Shown here: in pieces, positions 35,131 through 48,611 of the stretch
Position numbering within the stretch: the first letter of the stretch is position 1
Layout: each line of letters starts with the position of its first letter
NCBI GenBank assembly: GCA_015501075.1
Contig: JADNYJ010000011.1
Coordinates: 468,786-532,785 of the forward strand
DNA length: 64,000 nucleotides
From: Gymnopilus junonius
Lineage: Eukaryota > Basidiomycota > Agaricomycetes > Agaricales > Galerinaceae
Direction of reading: 5' to 3'
Notes under the pieces: generated by a model
Told to the model about the DNA's origin: nothing
Seen by the model: only the letters and a program-made list of their open reading frames with translations
Databases searched by the model: none
Program-made: the position numbers and the translations under genes

Positions 35131-38100
35131 ATGAGGGGGTTCATTAGTGCGCTCTCTGCATTTATCTGTACGAAATTTCTGTTTGTTGTATTGCTTTAAT
35201 TACCTCCATTGAATTTTTCAATTCTAGCACTCCTCGCTTTCAACACTTTCTTCATAGCACGCAATGTAACAGCTCAAACAGGCGGGAGTGTCCCAACCAA
35301 CGCAACAAATCTTCCCACTGGAACTTGCACGCCAGATATCCCTTGTGCTAACGCTGCGTGCTGTGACGGAACTACTGGACTTTGCGGTTTCGGCCCTTCA
35401 TTCTGTGGTGCTGGGGTAAGTGCTACCCCTGTGCCCTCTTACGCCCTCTCAATGTCTCTGCGCTAGATCTGTACTTCTGTAGGATTTTTGTTCGGAGATC
35501 ATTTGACCACCACTGATGTGCAGCCAGAATTGCGACGCAAAAGCTGAATGCGGCCCTTTTGCTGATGCTTCTAACTTCACTTGTCCCCTCTGTACGTATT
35601 CTTACCTCATTAATAGTACAACACGCTCATTTCTTTTGCAAGCTGTTTGGTAAGAACATCTTGACCACGTCTTTCTTCTTAACTCATCGATGCATCATAT
35701 CCAGCTGTAGCCAGGTAATTATTTGATATCTCTCTCGAGATCAAGTCAATTGATCGAATGTCTCTAGTTCGGCTTTTGCGGAACCACCGACGACTTCTGT
35801 GGTGAGGGGTGTCAAAGTAACTGTGGTGGTCCAAAAATCCCATCCTGCGGTAAGGAATTTTTACTCTCACTTTTTTTCCTCGTTACTAATGTACCTGAAG
35901 ATGTTGGTACATCAACTGCGACAGCTCGGCGTATTGGGTACTATGAAGGATGGGCTGTTAACCGGTTAATTCAGCTTTGTTCTGGGTCAGTGATGTATTG
36001 CTGACATGTGATTCATTGACAGGAAATGCATGTCATATGAACCCGAACAGATTGCTGCAGATACCTTAACCCACATAAATTTTGCATTCGCTCTTATCAG
36101 CTCATCTTTTCAAGTTATCGAGATGTCACCTGGAGATTCTGATCTATGGAGAAGAACAACAGCTTTAAAAGAGGGACGCCCCGCACTGAAAGTATTTCTA
36201 TCCATCGGTGAGTTCGTACTGTCCTTGCCATTAATTTGCCTCCTAACAGTAATTGACTAGGCGGATGGACGTTCAATGACCCTCCAACACAAAATATATT
36301 TTCTGACATGGTTGCTTCAACGGCAAATACCAACACGTTCATCAAGTCCATCCTCTCTGTCATGGAAACATACGCTTTCGACGGCATTGATATTGATTGG
36401 GAGGTATGCTTTTGCTAGATTCTTTCATGGACCAGTCTTTATTCGAAACTAAAATCAAATCATACACTAGTACCCTGGAGCATGGGATCGTGGAGGTGTC
36501 TTGGCTGACACAGAGAACTATGTAACTTTCATGGAAGCGGTCAAGACAGCCTTTGCATCTCGTAAATATGGTCTAACATTGTAAGTCCTTCGAGAACTCT
36601 GATGAGTTTTCTTGCGATGCTCACCATTTTTCAATTTCAGTACAGCTCCATCATCATTTTGGTACTTACAACATTTCGATCTCCCTGGACTTTTGAAAGT
36701 GAGAGCTTTGTGCTTTATCATAAGATATGTACTGATTATATTAAGCATGCTGATTGGGTCAATGTGAGCCCAATACTAAAATGACCTGATTTCTTGCCCC
36801 TTGGTAGCTTATGCCTTCCTTACATAGGTTATGACGTATGACCTACATGGTTTGGTACTTTCTGCAGCACAATATTCATTTCTTTCTAACTTTTCCTAAC
36901 AAGGGACATGGGATGGTGTTGACGTAAGTACAACTGCGGCATTTAAGTCAGCTTTTAACATATATTTTAGCCTTACGTTGGGTATGAGTGATTTGATCTC
37001 TTATATTCCGGAATTGACCTAGGCAGATATGTTGTCGGATCGCACACCAATTGTTTGTGAATCCTTTATATGTCAATTCCGTAATTGACGTGCACTATAG
37101 TAACTGAAATCGACCAAGCGTTCCAGTTATACTGGCGAGTAGGAGTTGATCCCAAGCAAATGGTGATGGGAATGTTTGTATAGGAAAAATTGACTTCCGA
37201 AATGACTTCAAATACCTATTTTAGGGGATTCTATGGCCGTTCTTTTACACTTGCGACATCTGATTGCGCCCAGGCGGGTGCCCATGGACATCTGGTGGAA
37301 ACGCCGGCCCATGCAGCGCAAATTCTGGAACACTCATGTTTGCTGAAATACAATCAATCATATCGTCAACAAATGTAGCACCCCAAGTGGACGACGTTGC
37401 CGCTGTAGCTTACATCACCTGGGACGAGTCAGTATTTTTTCCCCTAAATCTTTGCATGTTTAACCATCACCTCCGCAGCAATCAATGGGTGAGCTACGAT
37501 ACTGACGAAAGTAAGTACACTTCGACAACCTTTTACCGTTGACCTTTCGTAAACTTCTGCAGCATTTGCGATAAAAATGAACTAGTAAGTTGGATCATGG
37601 TACATCCCTTTTGTCGTCTAATTATACCCTCAGCGCAAATGACCATTGCATCGGCGGTACTATGATCTGGAGTATTGATCAAGTAAGATGTTCCCATTTC
37701 GTCAGAACTTCGTCTCATTTTTTCATCCTGAGTTGGTCGCCTTTTCTTTTCGTTTCGAAATCTGAAGCGTAGATAGCGCTCTTTCGGACCTTTATCCCGG
37801 AATCACCGAACTCGGAACCCAAGAGCCCAATGCTGTGAGCACGAATGACGCTTGTTATGTGGGGCAATGCGGTTCGAAATCTGTTAGTCGCCTATATATT
37901 TTACCATTATATAAAATATTAAGTTCAAAACAGTGCTACCCAGACAACATGGTCGACACCGTGTATTACAATCCTCTTTCTGGAAACTGTGACTTGAAAA
38001 GAGGTATCCCAGCTGTTGTGTGTTGTCCAGAAACCAAAGGACAGACATGTTCAAGTAAGTCATCTATTTCACATAGATTAACTCCATGGCCTACACGGTA

Positions 38101-41100
38101 TATTTCAGAACGTGGATACGTCGATGCGAAAACACCTTGCCAACCATTATGTCAACCAGGAGAAGTTTTGATAGCTAAAGATATTATCGGTGAAACAACG
38201 AATCAAGTTTGCATAAGTGGGATGACTGCCGTCTGCTGTACAACGGACCTTCCAGCTCCTGCGGATTGTATATTCAGTGGTAAGGCAATTCCCAGTCATG
38301 TTGTACAAGACCACATAATACTTTTGCAGACTGCAGCAAAACTCCCGATACTAGTTGTCCGTCAGATTTCTCAAATTTTGTGACGGGAGTGTCCGCTGCA
38401 GACGGTGTATGTACTGACCCGACAACCGAGTGGGGTATGTGCTGCACGAACCCATTGCCTTATGGTAATTGTGAATGGAAGGGAACGCCACCGTTATGTG
38501 AGCACATATCGAAAGTACTAACTGGGATGCTGAATCTTCTTTGCAGGTGACGATAATGCCTGCGATGTCGGCCAAATTACAATCCGTAATCTGTCTACTT
38601 ATACCAGGGGTTTCTCCTTGACTCATCAGTTGCCTAGTTTCCGATTTTCAGGGTGATGCATCACGACCGTGTGCGGGTGGTGCACAGAGGACTTATTGCT
38701 GCGACCCTCCCGTCGACTTACCCGCGCCATTCAGCGATATTTTCCCCAGTGGTGTTCCTGATTCTGGTAATGACCTTTTCCATGTCGACCTCGATCCCGA
38801 TCAAGGAAGCACAGGGTCTGAATCGGGTACAAAGTCAACGTTTACTGAGACCGACAACGAAGACAGTGGCGCTTTCGGCGAGGTATTCATTGACTCTCCA
38901 AAGCCTTCGTCTGTTTCGTCGTTGAATCTTCAATCCGATTGGGTCCTTACTGGATGTGATGCAAGGAGCGACCAAGCGCAACAGGCATGCATCTCGATTC
39001 ATTAATTCTGCATGCTAATTTACGAACAAATACAGGTCGCTGCATATTGCTCCGTTGCTAATTCTGCCTCCTGCAAGCACGTCTTCATAGGTGAGTGGTT
39101 TAGGTAATTTGCATGTGTACATGGTCCTCATACGAAATTTATTAGGCGGTGCAGAGAATACGATTGTCGAACTTCCGAAATCCTGCGGTCTCGGTCCATA
39201 CGCAAGGGTTGTCAGCCTTGACGTGCACCTTAACCAATCTATTTTAAGCCAGGCGCACCAAAAAGCAAAGCCCACGTCGGAAGATGTATATCTTCTTCAT
39301 TTTGATTATAATTTTGCCGCTATTCCAGAATCAAATGGACCCATATACATGCGTGCTGGTTCGTCAAAAACATCCTCAGTCACTACATAAGGATATAACT
39401 GACAGTTTACAGATGTAACTGACATGCCAGGATATTGGTGAAACTTTTACGCATTTTTCTTAGTCGGCGGCTCTAATAGTGAGCCACAGGGATAGCGTAG
39501 TGGATTCACCTCCGGAACGCAGGCAATGGTAAAGGCCCTTCGATTTGTCGGGAGGTTCAAACGTTGATCGAGCATTTGCATTTCCCTAGGCTTGAAGAAC
39601 GTGGGCTTTGGAAGGAACCAAAACAGAAGCGGTGGTGGGGAGCATTTACCAGCTGGCTCTCTAAAATCACCCAACTTGAAGTTGATAAGTCTCAGACCCG
39701 TTCTTTCTGTGAGTAGTCCTTTTGTGAAATATTGTCTTTTCAATTAATTGGCGTGTGTGCAGTTTGGTCAGGTGTGTTGTTTTCACAAACTTGAAGAGAG
39801 GCATCAGGGCATTAATGACAGTGTCAAGATACCTGGAATATTTTCCATCAGGTATAGTTGTCATTGCCTGCTCTCTATATCTTGCTGACTATAGATGACA
39901 GGACTCGCACTGCGATGGCCCACCACAGTTCGACTCGTCTCTTGACATTTCCTTAACAGGAACGGCCAGTAAGGCTGGCACTATATATCGTGAGAGTTTG
40001 AACTAAAAGATTTCTAGATATGCAAGCCCGATATGGATTCTATCTTCAAGGAACGGTCGTGCCTCCGGCGGTCACTGCTGCATACGTCCACTTTTGTTCG
40101 TTATCGTACCTTTTATATCGAATATTTTATTGACATGCAACCTTAGCATCCGATGCTTCAGCTTCTGCAACCTTCACTGTCAAAGGTGAAGCCAGCGTGC
40201 AATATAACTCCAATACAGTCACCTTCGCCACTTTCGGATTCCCTGGGCTCTATTATCCAGGACTACTCACTGTGGGGCCGTCACTCGTACTCGATGGATA
40301 TAGTAAGTCATTCCATTTGAAAATGCATAGGTAATCCTAACCATCTTCCCGAACTCAGTTGCCGGACAACTCACCGTTCAAGGGTACGTATATTCACAGG
40401 CGTATTGGAAGGGTTTTCTAATGAAAATTCCATCTATCAGACAACTCACCACTGGTCTAACATACCAGTTTCCCTCCATTAATTATGCTCTGGGCAAAAC
40501 GGGAGACGACGTTATTGGCCCAGCAGCCAACCCAGGGTACCGAACTAAATTATTTTCTCCGTGGTCAAAGTTACTAATGACGCAACTCTATTTAGACCGC
40601 CGTCACAAGGATATGACTATAGCTTTGGCCTCAACGTTGACCTCTCCGGAGATGTTACAGTACACATCGTCCCCACTATACAGCTAGGAATATCAGTTCT
40701 CAATGGCCAATTGATAGAAGCAGATGCATATATTAGCGCAGGTGTGTTTCATTTTCTTCAACTTTTCTAAGTCCTAATATCCGGCAACAGATCTATATGC
40801 TGGTGTAGCAATCAATGGCTCAGTGTCTCTAACCTCGGCTCTAGAAGTTTGTGTTATTCCACACTATGGCCTAATCGTTCAAGGTGGGATCCAGGGAAAC
40901 GTACTATATTGGGAGACATCAACAACGCCCTTCACATTCTATGACCGAGACTTCGTTTATGCAGACAAAGTGATCATGCATATCTTGATCTTTCTACACC
41001 AGTTGCTGACATCAATATTCTGACAGTGCTTCTCGTCTGTCCAAGAACCATCGGGAAGTAGTAGCAGCCGCCGTTCTCTCCTAAGGATTGAAGGTTCTTC

Positions 41101-42967
41101 TGGCGAAACCCCACATCATGGTACACCTACTAGACGAGGAGCTCGTATAATTGAAACTGTAGGCATTGACCAACGGGAGATACTGCCTTTGGGAACATTG
41201 GATAAACGTCAAACGTCAGCCCCCTCTTGTCCTGGGCTCCTGTCATGTCCCAACGTCGACAGCGAGATTGGGCAAGACAATACTGATAATGACATATACA
41301 GCGATTGTGAGCACAACGATTGCGCTGTATGCTATTTATTGAATCTCACCTTTATTTACACAGATCCTGGGAATATGTATGCTATGTATTTGAACCGTAT
41401 GAACCGACTCTGACTCACCGTTGGGCGTTCCTTACTAGAGATACCGGTAAGCTTAGATATATCCTGAGTACACTCCCCCATGGCTTACCAAGTACTCGTT
41501 TTATAGATGAGGTATATCGAAGAGATTTTGACGACTTCAGCTTCGAAAACCCTGTGAACTTGAATCTTTCGCTAGTGGTAGGACCTGAGCCCTCGGTCAC
41601 AGTAGCAAGTTGCTCGTCCGTGTTTTCATTTCCTCAAGTGTTTTATTACTCATTTTCTTTTGGGTAAAAGTTCAATCAAGTTTGATCCTTTCCCATGTAA
41701 GTAGAAACAGTAACCTGTTCTTCAGATGCCTGGATCACGCTTATCGCTTTTCCTAGATAACAATATCGGCGTCAATTACTACAATTTGGCTTCTCCAACG
41801 AGGTACGGGTGGACATGGTAGTGGAGTAGCGTTATTGTTAATAACCCTCTTCAGCCTTGATGGAACGTTAAAAGTCTACAGCACATCAGTTGGCTATGTC
41901 AATACCAACACTTACAATCGAGAGCACGTGTATGAAATGCAGCTCTGTTTGTCTTTAAATTTCTCTATTATATTTGACAGCCCCATAACATCCTCGTAGT
42001 ATCCGATTTCATCAACACTCTTGCCCAGTCACCTGCACTATGGCAGAACGCAGCAGGGAACGCTAACTTCTGTAAATGGGCACAGACTAATCTCAACTCG
42101 CCGTCAAATTACGCGGTGGTCAACCAAGGCAAAGGGAATTCTGTCATAGACCGTTGAAGAGTTGCCAGCCAAGTAATACGAAATCTTCACTCACTGGGGG
42201 AGGTAAACAAATGCCATGGCTTGAATCCACTGCCAACGGAATCAAAGCTAGGGTACGTTCCAACTTGCTTTTTTCATTTAAGCGAAGCCTCACATGAACG
42301 AAAATACCAGGCGTTCTCTGGTACTGCGCTTAGAACGTCGTCCACCTTCAGACGCTACTCCTATAGCAAGAAGGTGTTTGTTATCCGAGCGGTGATTAAA
42401 TCCCTGTCGAGTTCGAATTTATACTCATTCATTTTTCGTAGGCTGCCGGACTGGTCAGCTACATGAGCGACGGGTGGGTAGTATGCTATTGACGTCGGCT
42501 TGGGAGATGCTGATGGGATATTCTTCTTCAGGCCAGTTGCTGACCAATTCGTCCAAGTGTCGGACTGTGTCCAAAGTGTCTGGTCTGACTTCTACAACGC
42601 ATATAACGCTGTATGTGATCAGGGCTTACGCCTCTCTAGATGGTTATGTTACTAATGTCGTTATCATCATTAGGATAATACTCTTGACGCCCCGAACAAA
42701 GGCAATTTCAACCCAGTCAGCACCTACCACACATATATCACCATGAAGGTCCAAAACTTCTTCCTCAATCTGCGAAGCGGCGTCAATCAGATGATCGGTT
42801 TCTATTCCGCCTCTGCAGGTAGCGATTCCACACAAAAGAATGTCGACCTAAACTACGGAAAACTCAGCGCTAATCCAATGACTGCCACCTCTGCTGACGA
42901 CTTGACAAATTCGATTTTCAACCCTCTCTCGACCTCAACTTTGGTCAAACTTACTCTTCGTTTGTAG
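35131..42967 (+). CDS. Killer-toxin-like (subgroup C) GH18 chitinase with CBM18 modules
   Basis: A large secreted enzyme expected to cut chitin. Exon 1 (35131-35167) plus exon 2 (from 35228) give a signal peptide starting MRGFISALSAFISLLAFN. Two CBM18-type chitin-binding modules follow (CCDGTTGLCGFGPSFCG near 35345-35412 and CGTTDDFCGEGC near 35775-35815). The GH18 domain starts with RRIGYYEGWAVNR. It has the LKVFLSIGGW strand split by an intron, then the catalytic DGIDIDWE (36380-36403), whose Glu is the proton donor and is intact, and a MTYDLHGTWDG segment. Beyond the catalytic domain are Cys-rich segments (38.0-38.8 kb), a segment with ASCKHVFIGGAENTIVELP (39.05-39.2 kb) and a long beta-rich region ending KLTLRL. 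This order is typical of the chitinases related to the alpha subunit of the yeast killer toxin zymocin. There are more than twenty short exons; not every border was checked, and frame breaks inside the C-terminal half cannot be excluded. Confidence 0.82.
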
Positions 42968-44085
42968 GAGTGGATCTTGTCGATGTCGCACCCTTGGTTT
43001 AGGTTTTCCCACTAATTTAGACACAGAACACAAATGTATTTAAAATTCCTTTCTGATGCTCCTGTTCATTGAGTCGAGTGCAATGTTTCAACGTTTACGC
43101 CATCATTAAGCTCGATGCCTTCTGGAAATTCTCAATGTTTACTGGGAGGCAGTCTAGTCAGAAACACAACGACTCCGTGAGACTGGATCCAAACTGATTG
43201 CCAGGCTAAATTTCGTTCCCCATACGTACAACAAGTCCCAGTCCGCCTCTGTCCACATGCGAACAGTTATGGACAGCTAAAAGACAATTCCCATTTTCCA
43301 AATTGAACTCCTACTGGATGGAAGGACAAGATGGAAGCCTACGCCTACTTAACGTTCCCTCTTTCGCCGGCAAATGTTGAAACCTTGGGCCCTAATCCCA
43401 CACAACATACCTAATCGGAACTGGAAGCCGTATTCAGCTTCAGATGCACTGCGGCGCATTGCACTGATGACTTAGGTTGGCTTGGAAAATGGTGATGATA
43501 GTGATACACCGGAGGGGGCGTGGGATTAGCGTTTGACGTTAAATTTTGACCTGCTGGCCGCTGGCTTTACGACCCGGTGCGCAGGAAATGCTCCAACAGC
43601 AGCTGATCGATGAACATGGACCATCTGTGCTTGTTGCATATCATTGTACCGCTTCAAGTTCTTCCCCAAGCCCAACAACAACCCACGCATACAGCAACCT
43701 CTTTACCCATCACAGTACCAACAATGCCCAGGAAACCCTCGTTCCAGGCCCAAAGGACCCAACCATGTCATAAGACACTTAGCGCACAAGCGGTGCAGTT
43801 TGGGCTCAGGAAGCTGGAGGGTTGACGGAGTCTCTTGATTTGTTGGCATTCTTCGCCCAGAGGAAGGTGTATTGGAGATTGAAGAAGAAGGGGTGGTATA
43901 AGGTCAGGAAGGGAGAGGAAGGCGAAAGTGAGGAGGAAAGATACATATTGAAGATATTATGGTGGCTCCGATCATCTTTTTCTTTCTTTGTTGCCTCTGG
44001 CGGGGGTAGTGAGCTTATCGTTTACTTTTATAGATTGTTATAACGGCAGGGGTGAAGGCGGTGCCGGTGAAATGCGCCGGCTATT
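42968..44085. other. Intergenic; nothing recognised
   Basis: Three overlapping frames at 43546-43838 are Pro/Gln-rich shadows of one another with no motif. A purine-rich stretch lies at 43860-43950. No RNA gene or transposon end was seen. Confidence 0.45.
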
Positions 44086-45457
44086 TTGCACAAAATGACA
44101 CCTTGCCTTATGCCCCCATCTCCAGTCCCTGAGCTTCCTCAAGAGCTCATCGACAGGATCATTGATCATGTTGCTGCTGAATTCGAGGACTGGCCCGGCG
44201 AGAATCTGTCTCAGTGTGCGCTCGTCAGTCGATCTTTCCGTCTTCGCTCTCAGATGTACATATTTTTGTCCATGGTTATTCGAGGCGGATCCCAACGCCG
44301 CAAGGAGATGATCAAGGATTTCTTGGATATCATTCAGTGCAATCACAACATCGCTCATTATGTTGAAGAACTCAGGATCGACTACACCGCCCATGATCAT
44401 TCATGGATTGCCCAAGATGCGGATTTCGTCGCTGTCATGGAGAAGATATCCGAGAGGCCACTCCGGAAGTTGATATTTGCAGCAGATCTCAAAACAAACG
44501 ACACCTGCGAGACTCTACCGTTTGAACCTCCGAAGCCTCTTTTGGACCATTTCTTCCTACCTTTCATTACTCCGTTCATAACGTCACTGTCCCTCCGCCA
44601 ACTCCTGGACGTACCAATCGACGCATTAACAACCTGCGTCAATCTAACGGATCTCGAGCTGTTACATGTGGAATTGAAATTGCCAGAGGAAGGAGAAATC
44701 AGCCGATCTCGTCCTCTTAAACTTCAACGCCTCGTCCATCGCCTTGCACAAGGAGCACTTCACGCGCTTCTAGAGCTGACCTCGGACGGATCGAGCGCAG
44801 CCTTAGACGTTTCTCAGCTCAGGTCGTTCACAGTTTACACGGATGAGCTAGGAGGTTTGCAATTTGAACAAGAAATCATCGACATCTCCTGCGGCACTCT
44901 TGAAGAGTTATATTTAATTACTATGCAGACAATAGGTAAGACATACTTAGGTTTTGTCGGAAAAACATTACTTATGTTACCAAATTACAGCCAATGAACA
45001 ATTTCGCGGCACTGTCAATCTGAAGAATGCGCCCCGGTTACGTCTATTACATGCTCATGTTTTATTTCCTAAAGGCGGGCTTTCTTCCATTTGTCGGACC
45101 CTTTCGACTATTCGTGCGCGTTCGTTGGACACCTTGTTTATCGATGCCAAAATTGGCTACTGCGACCTTTCCTATCCGGAAGTTATCCTTGAAGCGAATT
45201 GGACTAGATTCTGCTCCCAGGTCACTCGAGTCATGTCTGGTAAGGGGTCTGGATTCGAGCTCAGGATGACCTATAGTTTTAGGGACATGATGAATATGGA
45301 ATTGCAGCATTGTGAAGCCCTTCTGAACAAGCGATGCCAATTAGTTTTGGCCAAACTTCGCAGGGAACATTTAAAATTCTTGGACGATCATCCCTATTTC
45401 TCCTTTACTATATCCCATGCTATAGATTTTGATCAATTCTTTAGACGCCGCTTGTGA
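44086..45457 (+). CDS. F-box domain protein (intact, two exons, about 438 aa)
   Basis: Probable substrate adaptor of an SCF ubiquitin ligase, with Leu-rich segments downstream that would select the target. Exon 1 is 44086-44935; a 55-base intron with a CAG acceptor separates it from exon 2 at 44991-45457, and the phases fit. The F-box lies at about residues 15-50: PELPQELIDRIIDHVAAEFE followed by LSQCALVSRSFRLRSQMYIF. Further on are repeated Leu-rich pieces (LTDLELLHVELKLP, QLRSFTVYTDELGGLQFE, GTLEELYLITMQT, APRLRLLHAHVLFP). The start may be either the Met at 44086 or the one three codons later. It is one of three F-box genes in this window but is not a close copy of the others by eye. Confidence 0.82.
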
Positions 45458-45826
45458 AGAACTATGTCCTGCATTTCACGTTCTATAGAACTTCTATCTT
45501 ATAAGTGGAAACATACATAATATTGAACTTTTTTTTTGTTCAACGACTGGACTGACTTGATTCTTAGAGTGGTCATAAAAATATAGACTTGTCGTCTATG
45601 GAAAGTGGGGCGTTCATACCATATTGATCATTAAACCTCCTTTTTTGGATTCGTAATTGGGTCTATTTAAGTAAGACAGTGGAGGCACGTCTCAGGCCGC
45701 ACACGCTTCCCATTCCTCCTTGTTTACTAGTTGGCATAATCCCTACTCGAACTCTGGCTTTCGCCATCAGCAAACACTCACATGGATGGATTTTAGAAGG
45801 GAGATAATTTAGTACGTTTTGCTATG
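45458..45826. other. Intergenic flank between the F-box gene and the mobile-element island
   Basis: AT-rich sequence with a run of eight T near 45530. No gene was seen. Confidence 0.4.
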
Positions 45827-45915
45827 CCAGTGCCTGGGCAAGCTATGCTGGGGAGCTTGCTTTATACTAAAATTGGTTATATATGTAATACAATAGATAC
45901 AGTAGCTCAAAGCTA

Positions 45916-46524
45916 CTAGTCGTGAAATACATATTCATCTAAGTCCATTCCGTAAGTATCTAGAGTGAATCCAAGTTCTTGTCTACACAAATTATCTATT
46001 CTAAGCATTTTCATTGATGGAGTTTCTTCAGGACGTTGTAGTCTAGTAATAGGAAAGTGGTCACGGAAGACCAATCCCTTTAGGGTTTTTACTCGAGATA
46101 TTGCAATGTAAGATAAACCAGATGAGAAGTCTTTGGATCCCAAATGAACTGATCGAGCTGATCGGCGAACAGGAATAGGGTTTCTGTGTTGTACATGCTG
46201 TACTAGTATTCTGGCAGGTGGCGGAAGATTCGGAGGTGAGGCAGGTGGTAAAGGGTTTGGCGGTGCCACAGATGGCAGGGTATCTGGATGTGGGGAAGGA
46301 TTTGGTGGTATCGGAGGTGGTGGAAGATTTGCAGGTAAGACAGGTGTATTCTGTTGTGAGTTATGGAGTTGAATTTCTCTATCCATCTGGGCCTCAGCAT
46401 TGGCCATAGGAATTTCACCATCCACATCCATGTCAAAAACGTCCTGCATCCATTCATTTGGCAATGCAGCAATCTCCTCTTGAAACAATTGAGCATGGGG
46501 TTCTTCAATAGAATCTTCTGCCAT
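45916..46524 (-). pseudogene. Helitron Pif1-type helicase, C-terminal fragment
   Basis: The open frame ends with GLSYIAISRVKTLKGLVF, the terminal helicase motif typical of Pif1-like helicases in Helitron transposons, then RDHFPITRLQRPEETPS and a Tyr/Asp-rich tail. Upstream is a long Pro/Asn linker (PPPPIPPNPSPHPDTLP) instead of the helicase core, so the Walker A and B motifs, the Rep nuclease and most of the helicase are missing. The stop lies about 85 bases from the candidate 3' terminus on the same strand, as expected for this element type. Not functional for transposition on its own. Confidence 0.6.
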
Positions 46525-47471
46525 AGCTTCATCTTCCTGGTTGAGTAACTGTAAAGCTGGTGGTGTGATACACTGGTCTCGATGTTTACTCTGTGACTCT
46601 CTAGTTGCAGGAGTTGCAGTGACTCATGGTCTGCAATCTCCAGATTGTGGTGTTGTGAGGGAGACCCTCTCTCTGGGTCTGTAATTTGGAGAAAATAAGA
46701 AATAAATTATTTGCGGATGACCAAGTATGCACCAAGTCAATAATCCAAATAGGAACAAGTGCCCCACATGATCACATGTGCACCTTATTTCGTCAAGCGT
46801 TAAGCAGGGATCTACCCAAATTTAGATCCAGAATCACTAGAAGCGCATACTTACCATACCAACCAGGCATGCCCCGAGCTCGAACAAAAGAAATTGATTA
46901 TGCGCATCATTCTTGTCACTGCACAGCCCCTCGATGATGCCTATATGCCCCGCCCTCTTCTAAATTTGGGTTAGAACATTATTTCTTGGATGTTTTTTGG
47001 CGAGTTTTCAATTTCTTTTGGTTCTCAATGGTTCATTCTTGTGATATAAATCAATTTCATGACCTTTTCTTTCCCTATTAAAGTATGATAATTGCCGTGG
47101 TGATGATGTGTGCTGCAGAAACAGACTGAACACACCTTCAAACAACTTTTATTCGAAATTTTTACTTTAATTTTCATCTCTTTCTGACTATGTAGCTACA
47201 GTATAAATACCTGGACACTTGTACAGTATTTACCCAGTTGAATATAGCAGAATTTCAGCTCACTAGCTCAATAGTTGCCCTCGACATCTTAGTTATTACC
47301 AAGTTTCTCATGTTCACACCAGATCCAATCTACAGGAATTTATTCCAATGGATCTATCAACACTCAAATATGCTTTTGGAACCTTTAAGCAAACAGAGTT
47401 TGCTTTTGAGTCATTTCTCGACTCGACCAACTAACTCGCTTTTCAGTGTCTGTGGGGCTGATGACTGTTAT

Positions 47472-47786
47472 TTATAGGAAATAATTGACTAGCTGGTTTG
47501 ACTTACTCTGTATAGTGACTATTGGAGTATTGGTGACAATTTGTGAATGGAATCGAGCATGTATAGATGTTGAAATGGCTGAATTGTGAGAAGGTAGACA
47601 AGCTTCAGTAGTTTGAGCAGGTCCAGGAACATCTCCTAAAATTTGCGAAAGTGTTTGAGGATTTGCTGGTGCAGGAAGTTGGATATGAGATGGCCCGGCC
47701 TGATTTGAAGATTGACTATGAAGACTATGTCGAGCATTACAACATGCTGCTTTTGCTTTAGCATAGGCAGGATCCTTAGTAGGCAT
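47472..47786 (-). pseudogene. Possible N-terminal fragment of the same Helitron protein
   Basis: Open frame starting MPTKDPAYAKAKAACCNARH, then Ser/Gln/Pro-rich. It lies upstream of the helicase fragment on the same strand. A short basic, Ala-rich start followed by low complexity is common in fungal Helitron proteins, but no motif proves this, so the link is by position and composition. Confidence 0.25.
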
Positions 47787-48611
47787 AGCAATGGAGCAGG
47801 TAGAAAGGTTATTGGAAACCCAAGTTGTACCAAATTTTGGTCCAGTCCAGAAATCAGCACGTCTACACTAATTCGGGTTGTAGTACACTAGTTCAGTTTG
47901 AATTTGACTACAGAAGGAAAACTAACTAGCTTAGGGTCCAAATGGTTGTCCTAAGCACACCAGCCCTAATGGCATGCAGTGTCTTCCTCAACTGGTGGGC
48001 AACGTAAGGTTGCGGCCTGGTCAAGGGTTACAAAGAATAGGCTATACTTCAAAATGTAGATAAGAAGTGCAAAATTTTGCACAGTGGATAGATGCTAAGA
48101 TTGATATCAGTCATGTATGGAATTACCAAGAAATTTTCCAGTACCTGATCCTTTTGATCAGCAAACTGATGTAGGCCAGAGTTCAGAAGAGATTTAGAGG
48201 TTCTTGAGTCAGAGAGCTGTACATGTCAAGTATTCACTAATTATTTACAGCTAGATAGCAGTAGATTAGATGCTTACATGATATTTGTCAAGCAGAAAGT
48301 GATTCTGAACTGTGGAAGTGTTGAAATAGACGAAGCAGGGGATGAGGACGACATCGGAAGGACACAAAATGGGCATATATTCGCGTTTGGCCTGGGGAGC
48401 TCATAGGCAAACGGATGAGAAAAGTACAGGAGGGGGAAGCTCCGATAAAGCTACAATTATGTAAGTAATTACTGAATGCGGATTAGCTTGCCATATTCCA
48501 ACAGGAAGAAGGAGGGACACAGTTTGAAGGTGGTTTAGAGCAAGAATTGAGGCGAAGTAACAGAAATGGAAGGGCAAAGCCATATTTGGATGACATGTGA
48601 TGTGCCCATCA

